This document shows, piece by piece, positions 1 through 9,496 of a DNA stretch of 16,758 nucleotides. This DNA comes from Gryganskiella cystojenkinii (taxonomy: Eukaryota; Mortierellomycota; Mortierellomycetes; Mortierellales; Mortierellaceae), in contig JAAAIG010000819.1 of assembly GCA_015852425.1 (NCBI GenBank), positions 362 to 17,119 of the forward strand. The letters are read 5' to 3'. The notes beneath the pieces are model-generated. The model did no database searches, was not told the origin of the DNA, and worked only from the letters and a program-made list of their open reading frames with translations. The translations under genes were made by a program, and so were the position numbers. Each line of letters begins with the position of its first letter. Within the stretch, counting starts at the first letter, position 1.

Positions 1-46
1 CCCCCCCCCCCCCCACACACACACACACACAGACACGCACACACGC
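1..46. repeat. Poly-C run and (AC)n microsatellite
   Basis: The window opens with 14 C residues followed by eight AC units (15-30), then an imperfect AC/GC-interrupted continuation to about 46. It is a simple sequence repeat. Its position at the very edge could reflect a contig end, where such repeats break assemblies; that part is inference. Confidence 0.9.
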
Positions 47-615
47 AATCACATATCATTCATCATTCCACAACTCTGTTGCTGGGGGGGTAGTTTTGTG
101 GGCCTGTGCTTTTTATTCCCCTTGGATACAGGGGGAAAGAGAAAGAGGAGCATCCTCCAACCTCTTTCCCCAACACCATGGTGACCAAACCTTTTCAAAT
201 CTTTGTTCCTGGCCCCTGTCATTTTTTTGCAGTTGTCCCTGTAGGAATCGAAAAGGCCGTGCGCTAAGGCAATTATGCCAAGATGTTATTCAGGGTCCAC
301 ACTAGCAAGATAACCCCCTACAACCCCCTCCCCCCATCAAAATCACCAAAAGGAAGCAAATACAGTGTAGAGGCATGGGTTGAAGTCGCAAAAAAGTCAT
401 ACACTTGTATTATTATTATTATTGTAAAGCAATCTATGTTACAAAGAAGCAGAAAAGCAAAAGCGAAAGAAAGACTGCAAGAAGGGAGAGTATTTTTTTT
501 GGGAGTTATTTACAAGGGTGCGGGAGAATGAAACGAGAGAAAGAGGTCTATGTACAGCTTCGTTTTTTGTGTTTTTTGTCGTTTAGAAAAGAGTAGGAAG
601 GCTGCAAGAGACATT
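47..615. other. Gene-free 3' flank of the Ecl1-like gene
   Basis: No open frame here has coding character. The stretch lies downstream of the minus-strand Ecl1-like gene and should hold its 3' UTR. I find no canonical AATAAA on the minus strand close to the stop. A short ATT triplet repeat lies at about 408-423. The short plus-strand frames are rich in rare codons and resemble no known protein. Confidence 0.5.
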
Positions 616-1226
616 TCACCAGAAGAATCCCTTCTTGTTGTTGTTGTTGTTTTGGCTCGAGGTCAGAGAGTACTGCTGAGACTTGCGACGCATCTCGAGA
701 TCATAGTTGAAGTTTCCAGTGACCGTCGTAGCAGGGTGACCGAGTGAGAAGGAAGGTGGAGAGATCTTGCCCTGATTTGAGGTCTTATTGTAGATATAGT
801 TGCTCATAGGCGAGGTAGGAGGCGATGGGTAAGCGCCTGCTGCTGATCCAGAAACTCCAGTCAAGGTTGGCGAAGACAAGGGAGAGTACGAAGGCGAGGA
901 GATCGACTTGCGCTGCTGGTTACGGGGGAACGTTTGAAGATCAGCGGGATAAGCGTATCCAAGAGCAGGCTGGGTCGCAGCGGCATCGGCTTTCTTGCAG
1001 CGATCAGAGCAGTAAAGGCTCGACTAATAAGATCGATAGTAAAAAGGGACGAGAAACACGTTGTTAATTATCTATGTCACTCGATTTTTTTTCTCCTAAC
1101 ATTCCAATGGTGTTGTCCAGATAGTGAATGAGATAGCCAATTAACATGTTTGAGGAAGAAAAGGTAACTTACCTCCCAAGCAAGTGGGATATGCTGTTCG
1201 CAAACTGGGCACCAGTTAAGATCCAT
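616..1226 (-). CDS. Ecl1-family zinc-binding protein (lifespan regulatory factor-like)
   Basis: Two exons, 1226-1173 and 1023-616, are joined in phase 0 across a 149-nt intron (donor GTAAGT, acceptor TTAG), giving 153 residues. The N-terminus reads MDLNWCPVCEQHIPLAWE and then, across the junction, SSLYCSDRCKKAD. This supplies four cysteines (C6, C9, C23, C27) in the arrangement of the Ecl1 zinc-binding family. In fission yeast, Ecl1 proteins extend chronological lifespan and respond to nutrient limitation. Residues 45-90 are rich in Ser, Pro and Thr, with several SP/TP sites that could be phosphorylated, and an Asn run (five N) lies just before the end. At 153 residues it is longer than the roughly 80-90 of the yeast members; the excess is the low-complexity tail. 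The start is the first in-frame ATG: the frame is open further upstream but has no other ATG. Function is inferred from the zinc motif only. Confidence 0.75.
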
Positions 1227-1328
1227 TGTATTGTTGTAGTGGTGGATGAGGGTTGGTGTTGGAGGGGTTTGTTGCTGGGAAGTAGGCAGCAAAATAAAAA
1301 ATTTAAAAAAAGAGAAATAAATGTGTTT

Positions 1329-1415
1329 CTAGCTGATAGAAGGAGTGTTGGCTCGAATGGTGTCAAGAGAAAGACTGAGTAGGGTTTGGAGAGAGTGGTG
1401 GCAGAGTTCAAACAT
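1329..1415 (-). other. Upstream ORF in the Ecl1-like leader
   Basis: Between the putative TATA box and the main start, the minus strand contains one ATG (1415). It opens a 28-codon frame that closes with TAG at 1329, about 100 nt before the main ATG. The frame does not overlap the main coding sequence, so reinitiation is possible. Whether it lies in the transcript depends on the true start site, which cannot be seen. Confidence 0.4.
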
Positions 1416-1538
1416 ATAGGAAAGGAAGGGAAAGGGTTGTCGTTCTTTGTGAAGTGAGAAGGTTGTAGTACAAGCAAAAGAGTGCTAGAAGTAGACAAAT
1501 AGACAAGAGAAGTGGGAGGGTCAAGGAACCACGACTGG

Positions 1539-1546
1539 TATTTATA
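1539..1546 (-). promoter_or_regulatory. Candidate TATA box of the Ecl1-like gene
   Basis: The minus strand reads TATAAATA here, a full TATA consensus, 313 nt upstream of the ATG. The sequence below it is CT-rich, as in other leaders of this window. This would imply a leader of about 280 nt carrying one upstream ORF. Confidence 0.5.
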
Positions 1547-2045
1547 TCGAAAGAAGGGCTAATCGATTCATATGTCAAGATGACATCGTGATTATTGTAT
1601 CTGGACCCGATGAGATAGAAAAGAGTTGCTTGCTTACACGGCGTGGAACGGGCTAGAAGTAAGAAACAGGAGGAAGCGATTATTCATCGGGCCGTCAAAA
1701 TGACAAATTTTTTTTGTATTCAATTCAGTGCTATTCAATCATTCAGTCAACGAAAGAGGATTGAGTGCGTGTGCGATTGTGCTCGCTTGTGATTCGCACA
1801 ACATTTCTTGCAAAAAAAGAGTCATATTTTTTTTTTTAAATTTTTTTTTTGAAAGCTCTGTGCTGTTTTTGCCCCTTCCAGCCGAGGATCACCCCATCGT
1901 GGCACCATCGAGCATTGTGGTTGTCGTCTTTTTTTGGTTGCTAAGAAGAGAGTGGGGGGTCGTGGTGCCATCCTTGTTTGCTATTTCTCCATGGAAATGG
2001 TGAGAGGCATTCCTTTCTCCCTATTTCTATCCTCCCTTCTTCCTC

Positions 2046-2071
2046 CACACACACTAACACACAGACACATA
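2046..2071. repeat. Imperfect AC-rich microsatellite
   Basis: A short imperfect AC repeat, interrupted by T and G, lies in the middle of the long intergenic region. It is simple sequence with no visible coding role. Confidence 0.6.
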
Positions 2072-2405
2072 ACGGTCTGTCAGGCACGACAGACGCACAG
2101 TTCCATTTACCATCAGAGGAACAGCACGTTTGTCGATTTATTATTTTCAACCTCTTTTCTCTTTCGTGGTTCTTTCGTGGTTGGCCTACGTGTGTGTACC
2201 TTTCTTTGATTTCAATTTTGCCAACCACAGCACAGTGGGCCGCTGATATGTAATATATCGGATATTTTACTATTGGGTGTTTTAGGTCCTGTACCCGTGT
2301 TACAATTACTTCAAACAAGCAACCAGCGACCGAGAATCAATCGTCCACGGGTTCGTCGATCAACAAAAAAAATGGTGGAATGTGGGCAAGGCAGCCTTGT
2401 CGAGA

Positions 2406-2439
2406 GGGCTGGACTGGGCTGGACTGGGCCGGGGTGGGG
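2406..2439 (+). other. Putative G-quadruplex with tandem 10-mer
   Basis: The 10-mer GGGCTGGACT occurs twice in tandem and is followed by GGGCC, GGGG, T and GGGG. This gives at least four G-tracts of three or more with loops of 7, 7, 2 and 1 nt, fitting the usual G-quadruplex rule on the plus strand. It stands out from the AT-rich, T-run-rich surroundings. Confidence 0.65.
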
Positions 2440-3317
2440 CTCCCTTCTTCTCACTGTTGTTCCCTTCCAGCCAACAAATACCCCCCTTGTACTTCCCTCC
2501 TTTGTGTCCTCAATAGCCTATCTGCTGGGTCACGCACCCTTCAATTGCTCATTCCTCCTGCCGTAAAGATAGGCAAGCCTGGCTATCAATTGACTTGTTC
2601 ACGCTCACGTTTTGATCCTGGCGAGTCTCCTTCCTTTTACGAGATTGCAAAGGGATATTGGGTACCTTAGCGCATGAATCACATTTCCCTTCTCCTTTCC
2701 TTTTCCTAGGAACCTACATGTCTCTAAGATACACGACCAGTTAAGAAAATATTTTTGTGGTGCTGTGTTGAAGTCTTTCACTGGCGTTGCTCTTGAGACA
2801 CTGACAAGGAAACAATTTCAGTTGTGGGTCAGCAGAAACAAGGACTTTCCCGGGAGCTGGCAGAAACAAAAACAATAACGCGCAGTTCCAAAGACGTGTT
2901 TGTTGTTCTCCGTTCCGTGATTTTTCCTTCTTTTCTTTTTCGACTGGGCAATGACATCTTTGGCTTAGAAATGAACACAGCTGTTTGTACTTTTGTGTAT
3001 CTCCATGTGTGCCACCATACCGACAAGGTTATGTCGTCATTTTCAGTTTTTTGTGGAAAGTGACTTTTTCCCTTTTTTATTGCTGTCATCGCCACAGATT
3101 TTCTTTTTTCTTGGGAGACGTGAACATCACAGTGCGTGTTTGGATGTTCTCCTTCGCAGGACCCCGAACGCGAAGACCGACATCTCATTGAAAGCAATGC
3201 TGAACGAAACATCTTGATCTTCCATCTTTTACTTTTCATTATGAACAGCAATGAAATGGAAGGCAATATGGTCAAGATCATTTCTCAGTCTGTCACTCAC
3301 GCAAGTTTATTACAGTA

Positions 3318-3339
3318 GTTGTTTTCGTTCAAAAACAAC
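3318..3339. repeat. Perfect 8-bp hairpin
   Basis: GTTGTTTT and AAAACAAC flank a 6-nt loop. The stem is AT-rich and may be chance; it directly follows the second exon-like block. Confidence 0.4.
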
Positions 3340-4283
3340 CAAATTTCTCAATCCGCCAAATTGAAGAAACGGGAGAGATCCAAAAAGAGTTGCCGAACCG
3401 GGGATGCGTGTCTGCTCACGAAAGCACGCGCACTCGCGCAATCAGAAAAAGAAAAATTAAACATGAGGTGACTCTCTCCCTCGCAGCTCTATCCCTTTGT
3501 TCCCGATGGTGTGATTGCCCGTGACATGTGGAGAGGGAAAAGGAGGGGAAAGTAGGAATGAAAGGAAGGATTAGACAAGTGTCTGTGCGTGCGGCTCCTG
3601 CTCAACGGTCGAACCAAGAGAAAACCAGAAAACGACATGACTGTCTCGTCTTCGCCCACCCAGTCCTCGTCTCCAAAAGAAGAGAGTTCCTTTCTGAGAA
3701 CGGAGTTCACCTTTACTGCACCTTCTTTCCAGTTATTCAGCTTTCCTGCCTCTTCTCTCTCTCTTCACTCTTTTTCATATTTGCTCTTCCATTCTTCTTT
3801 CGACCTTTAACCATATCAAACAATGGTTGTCTTGCCATCATTGTTGGCAGCTTGTTCTTTACCTTACTGAGTCACAGGTCTCCCGCGTCCTTTTACAAAC
3901 GACAAAAATGAGGAAACGTTGACTCCATCACTGTGCTTTGCAATGCGCGAGTGCGTGTGTGGTGTGTAGAAATCCTTTTTTTTTTTTTAGATCGACTGCT
4001 TCTAAGCGAAAGAAGCAAGGGTCCAAGAGAGGGACAAACAAGGGGCAATGGCAGAGTCGCCTCGGACTGAATCCTATTGTCCCGCCGTCTGTGCCAAAGA
4101 GAAAAATCGGGTCTCTGTTGTGTGACTGTCCTTTCATTAAGACACGGTCTGTCCGTTCGTTGGGGGAAGTGCAAGTGGACGAGGACCCTGTCCGCTTGTT
4201 TTATTCTTCTTCCTTCTTCCATTTCTTTCATTCGTTCATTCCCTCTCACTCTCTCCTCTCACGTTCACATTTCTTTATCTACA

Positions 4284-6520
4284 ATGCTGATCCCTGTTGT
4301 CTCTGCTACGGTACGATTCACCGGCTGTACTGGATGCAATAAAGAAATGCATTTCGTTCAACTGTCTGACCCACTTCCTTCTTTTTGTTCTCTTTTGTTC
4401 TTCTGTTTCCTCTAGCCGGGTATTCTGGCCCGTTGCCAAAAACAAGGACTCCGCTATGTGATTGCCTACATGCCCAAGGATCAGCTTTCAAGCAACAGCA
4501 ACGGCCACAACCACAGCAGCAGCATTAATAGCAGGATCAACAACAGGACGACAGGAACTGCCCGCTACTCTACCCGTGCTCCTTCTGCTCAGTCAACGGG
4601 ACTGATGGCTGATCAGAAGCGGTTCATACACAGCGATGGCAATGCAGCCGCGACTGCTGCTGTACCAGAACAACCGCCCACGAATACCAACAGTAGCAAT
4701 ACTTCATCACCAGGGACAACAGGACAACAACAGCAACAACGTCCAGTCATTCGCCAACAATACCAACGTCGTCCGAACTATATTCGTGACTTTGAGGTGC
4801 CTCCAGACATGTCACGATTGCCGCCCAAGTTTGGTGACAATCAACATATCGATATCGATAGCGAAGTTTGGGAACAACTCAAGGCGGTCGTGGACACGAT
4901 CCATCACAAGGCCCCGATCCGGTACGCGTTTGCGTATGGCTCTGGAGTCTTTGCCCAGAAGGGATATGACAGCAAGGTAAACGGGATCATCGTTTTTTTT
5001 TTATTGTTGTTTCTTTGTTGAAAAATAACATGAGTGGGGCAGTGATGGTCACTTTTTGAGAACAGCGATGGAATCCGTGGACTCTTGTTGAAACTCGAAA
5101 AACCCTTTGTTGGCTTTTCTTGCGCGAATAAGCATGTCTCCCGATTTAAAAATATTTTCTTTTTGTCCCACGGGAAAGAAGTTGTGAGCCGATTCATTTC
5201 TCTCTCTTTTTGCAGCGAAAACTCAAAGACAAGAAGACCCGCACCCACGATTCATTCACCCCAGCAAAAAAATAATAATTGGTGACTCCTTTGGGCAGAA
5301 AAAGGAAACTCAGTTTGTGTGGGGAGAGGAAACGATGAAAGGTTTGCAGAAGACAAAGAAAGAAAAGAGCATTGGAAAATCAAAGAAAGGAACAAAAGAC
5401 CACGGATCTGGAATCACTCTCTCCACTTGCGCTGTCATATGCTGAGGGATTTTTTTTTTGTTCCTCTTCTTTGTACATATTTCCCTCAATCAACTAACGA
5501 ATATTCTACATGTTTCTTCAATAGAAAAAGCCCATGGTGGATTTCATCTTTGGCGTCTCGCATCCTCAGCACTGGCATTCACTCAACCTGCAGGCGAACC
5601 CTCATCATTATTCGATCTTGGGCAAGTTTGGCAGTAAAGCAGTGGCGATGACTCAGGAACGGTTTGGCGCCGGCGTCTATTTTAACCCATTTGTCGAGGT
5701 GAACGGCATGATGATCAAGTATGGCGTGGTCTCGATCGATACCCTCTGCCATGATCTCTTGAACTGGGAGACCATGTATGTCTCTGGACGTCTTCACAAA
5801 CCAGTACGTATTGCAATTGGATAACAAAAGGAGGAGAATGGAGCCGAGCTAGGCGCCAATTCTTGTAGCTGGAAACAACCGAGATCTAACGCTCTCGTCT
5901 GATGTTTCTAGGTCAAAATTCTAATTGATGATCCACGGACAAGACTCTCGAATCAAGTCAACTTGTTCAACGCCACCCGCGTCGCGCTTTTATCGCTCCC
6001 AAGACAGTTCACGTCCGAGGAACTCTTCACAAAGATTGCAGGATTGTCCTATCTGGGAGATTTCCGTATGAGCATTGGCGAGAACCCTCATAAGGTCCAG
6101 AACATTGTCAAGGCGCAACTATCCCAGTTCCATCGATTGTACGATCCTCTCTTGGCAAACTTGAACAATGTCACGACATTGCGGGAAGGTTTTTTGGAAC
6201 AGGATGATTCCCCCTTGGTGAGATCCAGAACTTTTCAAAAGTTGCCACCGAAACTGAAGGAAGGAGTCCTCTACCGTTACAACTCTGCGTTGTCCAAGGC
6301 GGGTGTCGAAATTGTCAAGGAAGAAACCGAGAAGGGTCAAGAGATTCAATCCGTTGCTACGGCACCGGATCTGGACAAGTATATGGCCAAGACGGTTCAT
6401 TCGATCGTTCAGATCCCCGCCTTGACTCAGTCGGTCAAGGGTATTGCCACCGCTGGTGCTCTCAAGACCGGAAAGTATGGCCTCCAAAAGCTTGGAAAGT
6501 GGTGGGGTCGCTCCAAGTAG
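4284..6520 (+). CDS. TAM41: Mitochondrial phosphatidate cytidylyltransferase (Tam41)
   Basis: Four exons (4284-4310, 4416-4976, 5525-5803, 5912-6520) joined in phase 0 give 491 residues. Tam41 makes CDP-diacylglycerol from phosphatidic acid and CTP on the matrix side of the inner membrane, the first step of cardiolipin synthesis. The nucleotidyltransferase signature is clear: YAFAYGSGVF with GSG at 184-186, then MVDFIFGV with Asp202. Further family blocks are GAGVYFNPFVEVNG, KYGVVSIDTL, LLNWETMYVSGRLHKPVKI and AGLSYLGDFRM, and the end has the usual SVKGI segment. The start comes from a 9-codon first exon before an intron with an excellent polypyrimidine tract. Residues 1-60 contain scattered basic residues and could be a presequence. 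Residues 33-127 are an Asn/Ser/Thr/Gln-rich low-complexity insert, making the protein about 100 residues longer than usual. Intron 2 (548 nt) is far longer than any other here. Confidence 0.93.
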
Positions 6521-6983
6521 AAGGAAAACAAGGATGTACGATTATAAAAAGACAGGGAGGAAGTAGCGGAGGGTCCCGACTCTATCATAGAAGCAAACAA
6601 AGCTACTCATCCCAATATACACAGAAAAAGACTCTTCGCACTTGACGCTTCACGCCTCACTTTGTCCATAATTCACTGCATGTTTTAATGCCCTTTCGTG
6701 ACCATAATCCAAGATCAAGAACAATTGAGATCGAGATAATGCAAAATATTTATTTTTAATGATCTTTGAGAGAGAGAGAACTTCACGCTCACGATAATGT
6801 ATGATAGGGTATCCTTCGCGCGACTCTTCTCGTTTCCAAACGTCCTTTTCTCTGTGATCCACAATATGAAATATAAAAAAAATCTAACGTACCCGCTTCC
6901 TGTCTGCTTCCTTCAAAAACACTCGCATGGGCTTTACAACACGAGCTCATCAGCCTTCGTTCGTAATTTCGGCTTCATGGTCT
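6521..6983. other. Convergent 3' region between TAM41 and ADE12
   Basis: This 463-bp stretch between two stop codons should contain both 3' UTRs and both polyadenylation sites. Apart from one AATAAA on the minus strand (6749-6754) and a short GA repeat near 6770, I see nothing gene-like in it. Confidence 0.7.
6749..6754 (-). promoter_or_regulatory. Polyadenylation signal for ADE12
   Basis: AATAAA on the minus strand, about 230 nt beyond the ADE12 stop codon, within an AT-rich stretch. Confidence 0.5.
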
Positions 6984-9119
6984 TTATGCTTGAGGAATGA
7001 CGACCATATCATCACGGTCAACACCGACACCGATCCACTCGACAGGGACACCCGAGATCTCCTCAATGCGACGGATATACTTTTGGGCGTTCACGGGCAA
7101 GTCATCGAACGTGCGGCACTTGGAGATATCGGTCTTCCAACCGGGCAACACCTCGTACTCGACCTCGACACGCTCCAACAAGGCCAAGTTGGCAGGGAAG
7201 CCCTCGAGGACCTGTCCATCAACCTTGTAAGCGACACCAATCTTGATCTCATCCAACTGATCCAAGATATCAAGCTTGGTGATGTTCAAAGAAGTGTATC
7301 CGTTGATGATGGTCGAGTAGTTCACAACGACCATATCCAACCAACCACAACGACGCTTACGACCAGTGGTGACTCCGAACTCGAATCCGACCGTCTGCAA
7401 GTACTCGCCAATTTCGTTCAATTGCTCTGTGGGGAAGGGTCCACCACCGACACGGGTTGTGTACGCCTTGACGACACCGATAACCTTCTTGATCGTCTGA
7501 GGAGGGATTCCGAGACCAGTGCAGACACCTCCGATCGTGGTGTTGGACGAGGTCACATAAGGATAGGTACCCCAGTCCAAATCCAACATCAAGGCATTTG
7601 CACCCTCGACCAAGACCTTCTTGTTGGACTTGATGGCGTTGTTCATAAAGTAAACACTGTCAATGACATAGGGCTTAAGCTTCTCGGCCAAGACCTGATC
7701 GTGCAATGATAAGAAATAAGGAGAAACCTTGTTAGTATCCTGGTCCATTGACTGTCCCCTTTCTTCTATTCATCATATGCTCGAATTCACATAGAAGTCC
7801 TTACCTTGTATCCGGCGATCTCAGCCTCGACATCGTACTCAAAGGCACCGTAACGCTTGTGCTTGTTGGCAACGAGGGCACGGAACTTCTCCGAGAACTC
7901 CTCGAAGTTGTACAAGTGATGGACACGGAGACCAGAGCGGGAAGCCTTGGAAGAGTAAGTTGGGCCGATACCCTTGCGGGTGGTGCCGATGCTATAACAA
8001 CACGGAAAATGAACCACTGGTGAGTCATTGATTTTTTTGTCGGCGTTGGATAAACAGCTAACCAACCGACCACCATGAGGGGCTCGGCAAGGACAAGTTT
8101 AGATTCCAAACGAGTGAGATAGGAAAAAAAATCTTTTTTTTTTACCTTCCGCGTCCCAATTCAAGCTCCTTGAGTCCGTCAATAATCTGATGAACATCAA
8201 AGACAAGGTGAGCTCTGTCAGAGACAAAGAGGCGTCCAGTGCAGTCGAGGCCTATAGCGGAATGGCATAAGAATAGGTGGATTCGTTGTTAGTAATTTGA
8301 AAAGCAAAAAATCAGCATAAAGGGTGTAGAGCGATAAAAAACGAGAATGATTCCACAAGAAGGATGACAAAAAAAAAAATGGGGTCCAAAGCTGAAGCGG
8401 CAGTGGGGCCAGCAACGAAAAAAATGATGGGTGGGTCGGGGAAAAAAAATGTCAATCTTATCTCGTCCAAGGAAAAGAACAAAAAACATGGGTGCAGCAT
8501 ACCCTTCTTCTCCAAGTTGGAGAGCTCCTCGAAAAACGAAGGAACGTGGACAACAACACCGGCACCGACAACGGACGTGCAGTGCTGGTTAACCAAGCCT
8601 ATTGGATGAAGAGAGGAAGCACAGACAAATTGTTGTGAGTCGACAGATCATTCTTGAATATCCATTTAAGCCTGTATAACAATGAAAATATTGATCCTAT
8701 CCGTCTTGTTTCCTTACCAGAGGGAAGCATGTGGAAGTCATACTTGATCTTGCCAACGACAATGGTGTGTCCGGCATTGTTACCACCCTGTTGTGAGAGA
8801 GATCGGTATGAAAGGTCAAGGTGTGAAAAATATTAGTTTTTTCTTTTCTTTTCCAAAAAAGATCCCACGGGTCCATCCGATCCACACAGCTAACGAAAGA
8901 AACACGCTCAATTGGACTGCAATTTCGACTCGAAGATAAGAGAGAAAAGACGCGCAGAGAGCCATGATGGGTCCTCTTTGTATTATTTACCTGGCAACGA
9001 GCACAGACGTCGGCTTCCTGGGAGAGGATATCGGAGAGTTTTCCTTTGCCCTCGTCACCCCATTGGGCACCGAGGACGACAGTGACGCCCTTTGTGGACA
9101 TGCCAGCAGACTTTGACAT
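6984..9119 (-). CDS. ADE12: Adenylosuccinate synthetase
   Basis: Six exons (9119-8991, 8787-8718, 8598-8503, 8251-8146, 7991-7805, 7694-6984) join to 432 residues, almost exactly the family length. The enzyme condenses IMP with aspartate using GTP, the first committed step from IMP to AMP, in the cytosol. Visible family motifs are QWGDEGKGK with catalytic Asp22, NNAGHTIV with His50, [15 protein letters not shown] (135-149), [10 protein letters not shown] followed by [15 protein letters not shown] (238-252), and [12 protein letters not shown] in the GTP/IMP-binding region. The Q of a QGGNNAGHT block is split from the rest by intron 1, supporting that junction. Intron 5 holds a perfect TACTAAC branch site (7731-7737). 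Codon use is strongly biased to C-ending codons, as expected of a well-expressed housekeeping gene. The start is the first in-frame ATG, although the frame stays open for 104 more codons upstream without one. Confidence 0.97.
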
Positions 9120-9135
9120 CTTGAAAGTGATTATG

Positions 9136-9172
9136 TGAGGAGAGGAGAGGAGAGGAGAGGAGGGAGGAGAGG
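9136..9172. repeat. (GAGGA)n pentanucleotide repeat in the ADE12 leader
   Basis: Five tandem GAGGA units and an imperfect tail lie 17 nt before the ADE12 ATG. On the transcribed strand they form a pure pyrimidine tract, as in other leaders of the window. Copy number is likely to vary between strains. Confidence 0.75.
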
Positions 9173-9490
9173 TGATGGGTAGGTAGCGGGTAAGATCAAT
9201 CGGGGGAGTAGACGACTGAAATGAACAAGGGCGAATTGTTACGAGAAAAGAAATCAATTCCTGGACCAGAGACACCTTTTTATTCTTCTCTGGTCTCTCC
9301 TTCCACTTTCCCCTTCTCGACACAGGAGGGGCACATCGGCCATAAAAAATATTTTTTGATGTATGACTCGCGCCGAAACAAACTGAGAAAAAAGCAAATA
9401 AACAATAGTCACATCCTCTCTTAATGAACAAGAGACGCCACCAACATTTGACGAATCCTTTTTGGCTTTTCCGACACGCTCTTTTTATTA

Positions 9491-9496
9491 TTTATT
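9491..9496 (-). promoter_or_regulatory. Polyadenylation signal for the aldehyde dehydrogenase gene
   Basis: AATAAA on the minus strand, about 70 nt beyond the predicted stop at 9567, followed directly by a second near-match (AATAAT). Confidence 0.55.

Larger units (their letters stand above)
1547..4283. other. Long divergent intergenic region without a convincing gene
   Basis: About 2.7 kb separates the Ecl1-like TATA box from the TAM41 start. Open frames exist on both strands (the longest is an ATG-started 150-codon minus-strand frame at 2829-3281). They use codons such as AAA, TTA, ATA and AGA that the real genes here avoid, and none resembles a known family. The region contains T-runs (about 1827-1851), an AC-rich patch (about 2046-2071), a G-quadruplex motif (2406-2439), an 8-bp hairpin (3318-3339) and, just before TAM41, a pyrimidine-rich tract (about 4197-4262) typical of leaders. 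Two plus-strand stretches (2710-2878 and 3160-3318) look faintly like exons and are treated as a finding. Regulatory DNA or a noncoding RNA are both possible. Confidence 0.55.

Noticed and set aside
1227..1292. N-terminal extension of the Ecl1-like protein
   Set aside because: The frame is open upstream but begins at TTG, not ATG. The first in-frame ATG gives the MDLNWC start expected for the family.
2710..2878. Fragment of translation initiation factor eIF3k
   Set aside because: The stretch has a faint resemblance (LRKYFCGAVLKSF) to the C-terminal part of eIF3k, but the spacing is off, the rest of the protein is missing, and codon use is unlike the real genes.
2829..3281. ATG-started 150-codon frame on the minus strand in the gap
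   Set aside because: It is the longest frame in the gap but uses AAA, ATA, ACA and AGA codons freely, unlike the real genes, and shows no domain, signal or recognisable motif. Not called as a gene.
3385..3450. tRNA-like GGTTCG (T-loop type) on the minus strand
   Set aside because: There is no matching A box, no cloverleaf arms and no acceptor stem around it.
3528..3911. 127-codon plus-strand frame
   Set aside because: Its second half is a translated pyrimidine tract rich in Phe, Leu and Ser, typical of noncoding CT-rich DNA, and no family is recognisable.
5216..5285. Extra exon inside TAM41 intron 2
   Set aside because: A good acceptor-like TTTTTGCAG precedes it, but there is no matching donor after it, and the conserved protein is continuous without it.
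6927..7709. 260-codon open frame on the plus strand
   Set aside because: It is antisense to the last ADE12 exon. The strong codon bias of ADE12 keeps the opposite frame free of stops; the protein resembles nothing, while the minus strand has every ADE12 motif.
9120..9431. N-terminal extension of adenylosuccinate synthetase
   Set aside because: The upstream frame is open for 104 codons but has no ATG, crosses the GAGGA repeat and is absent from the family; the protein from 9119 already has the family length.
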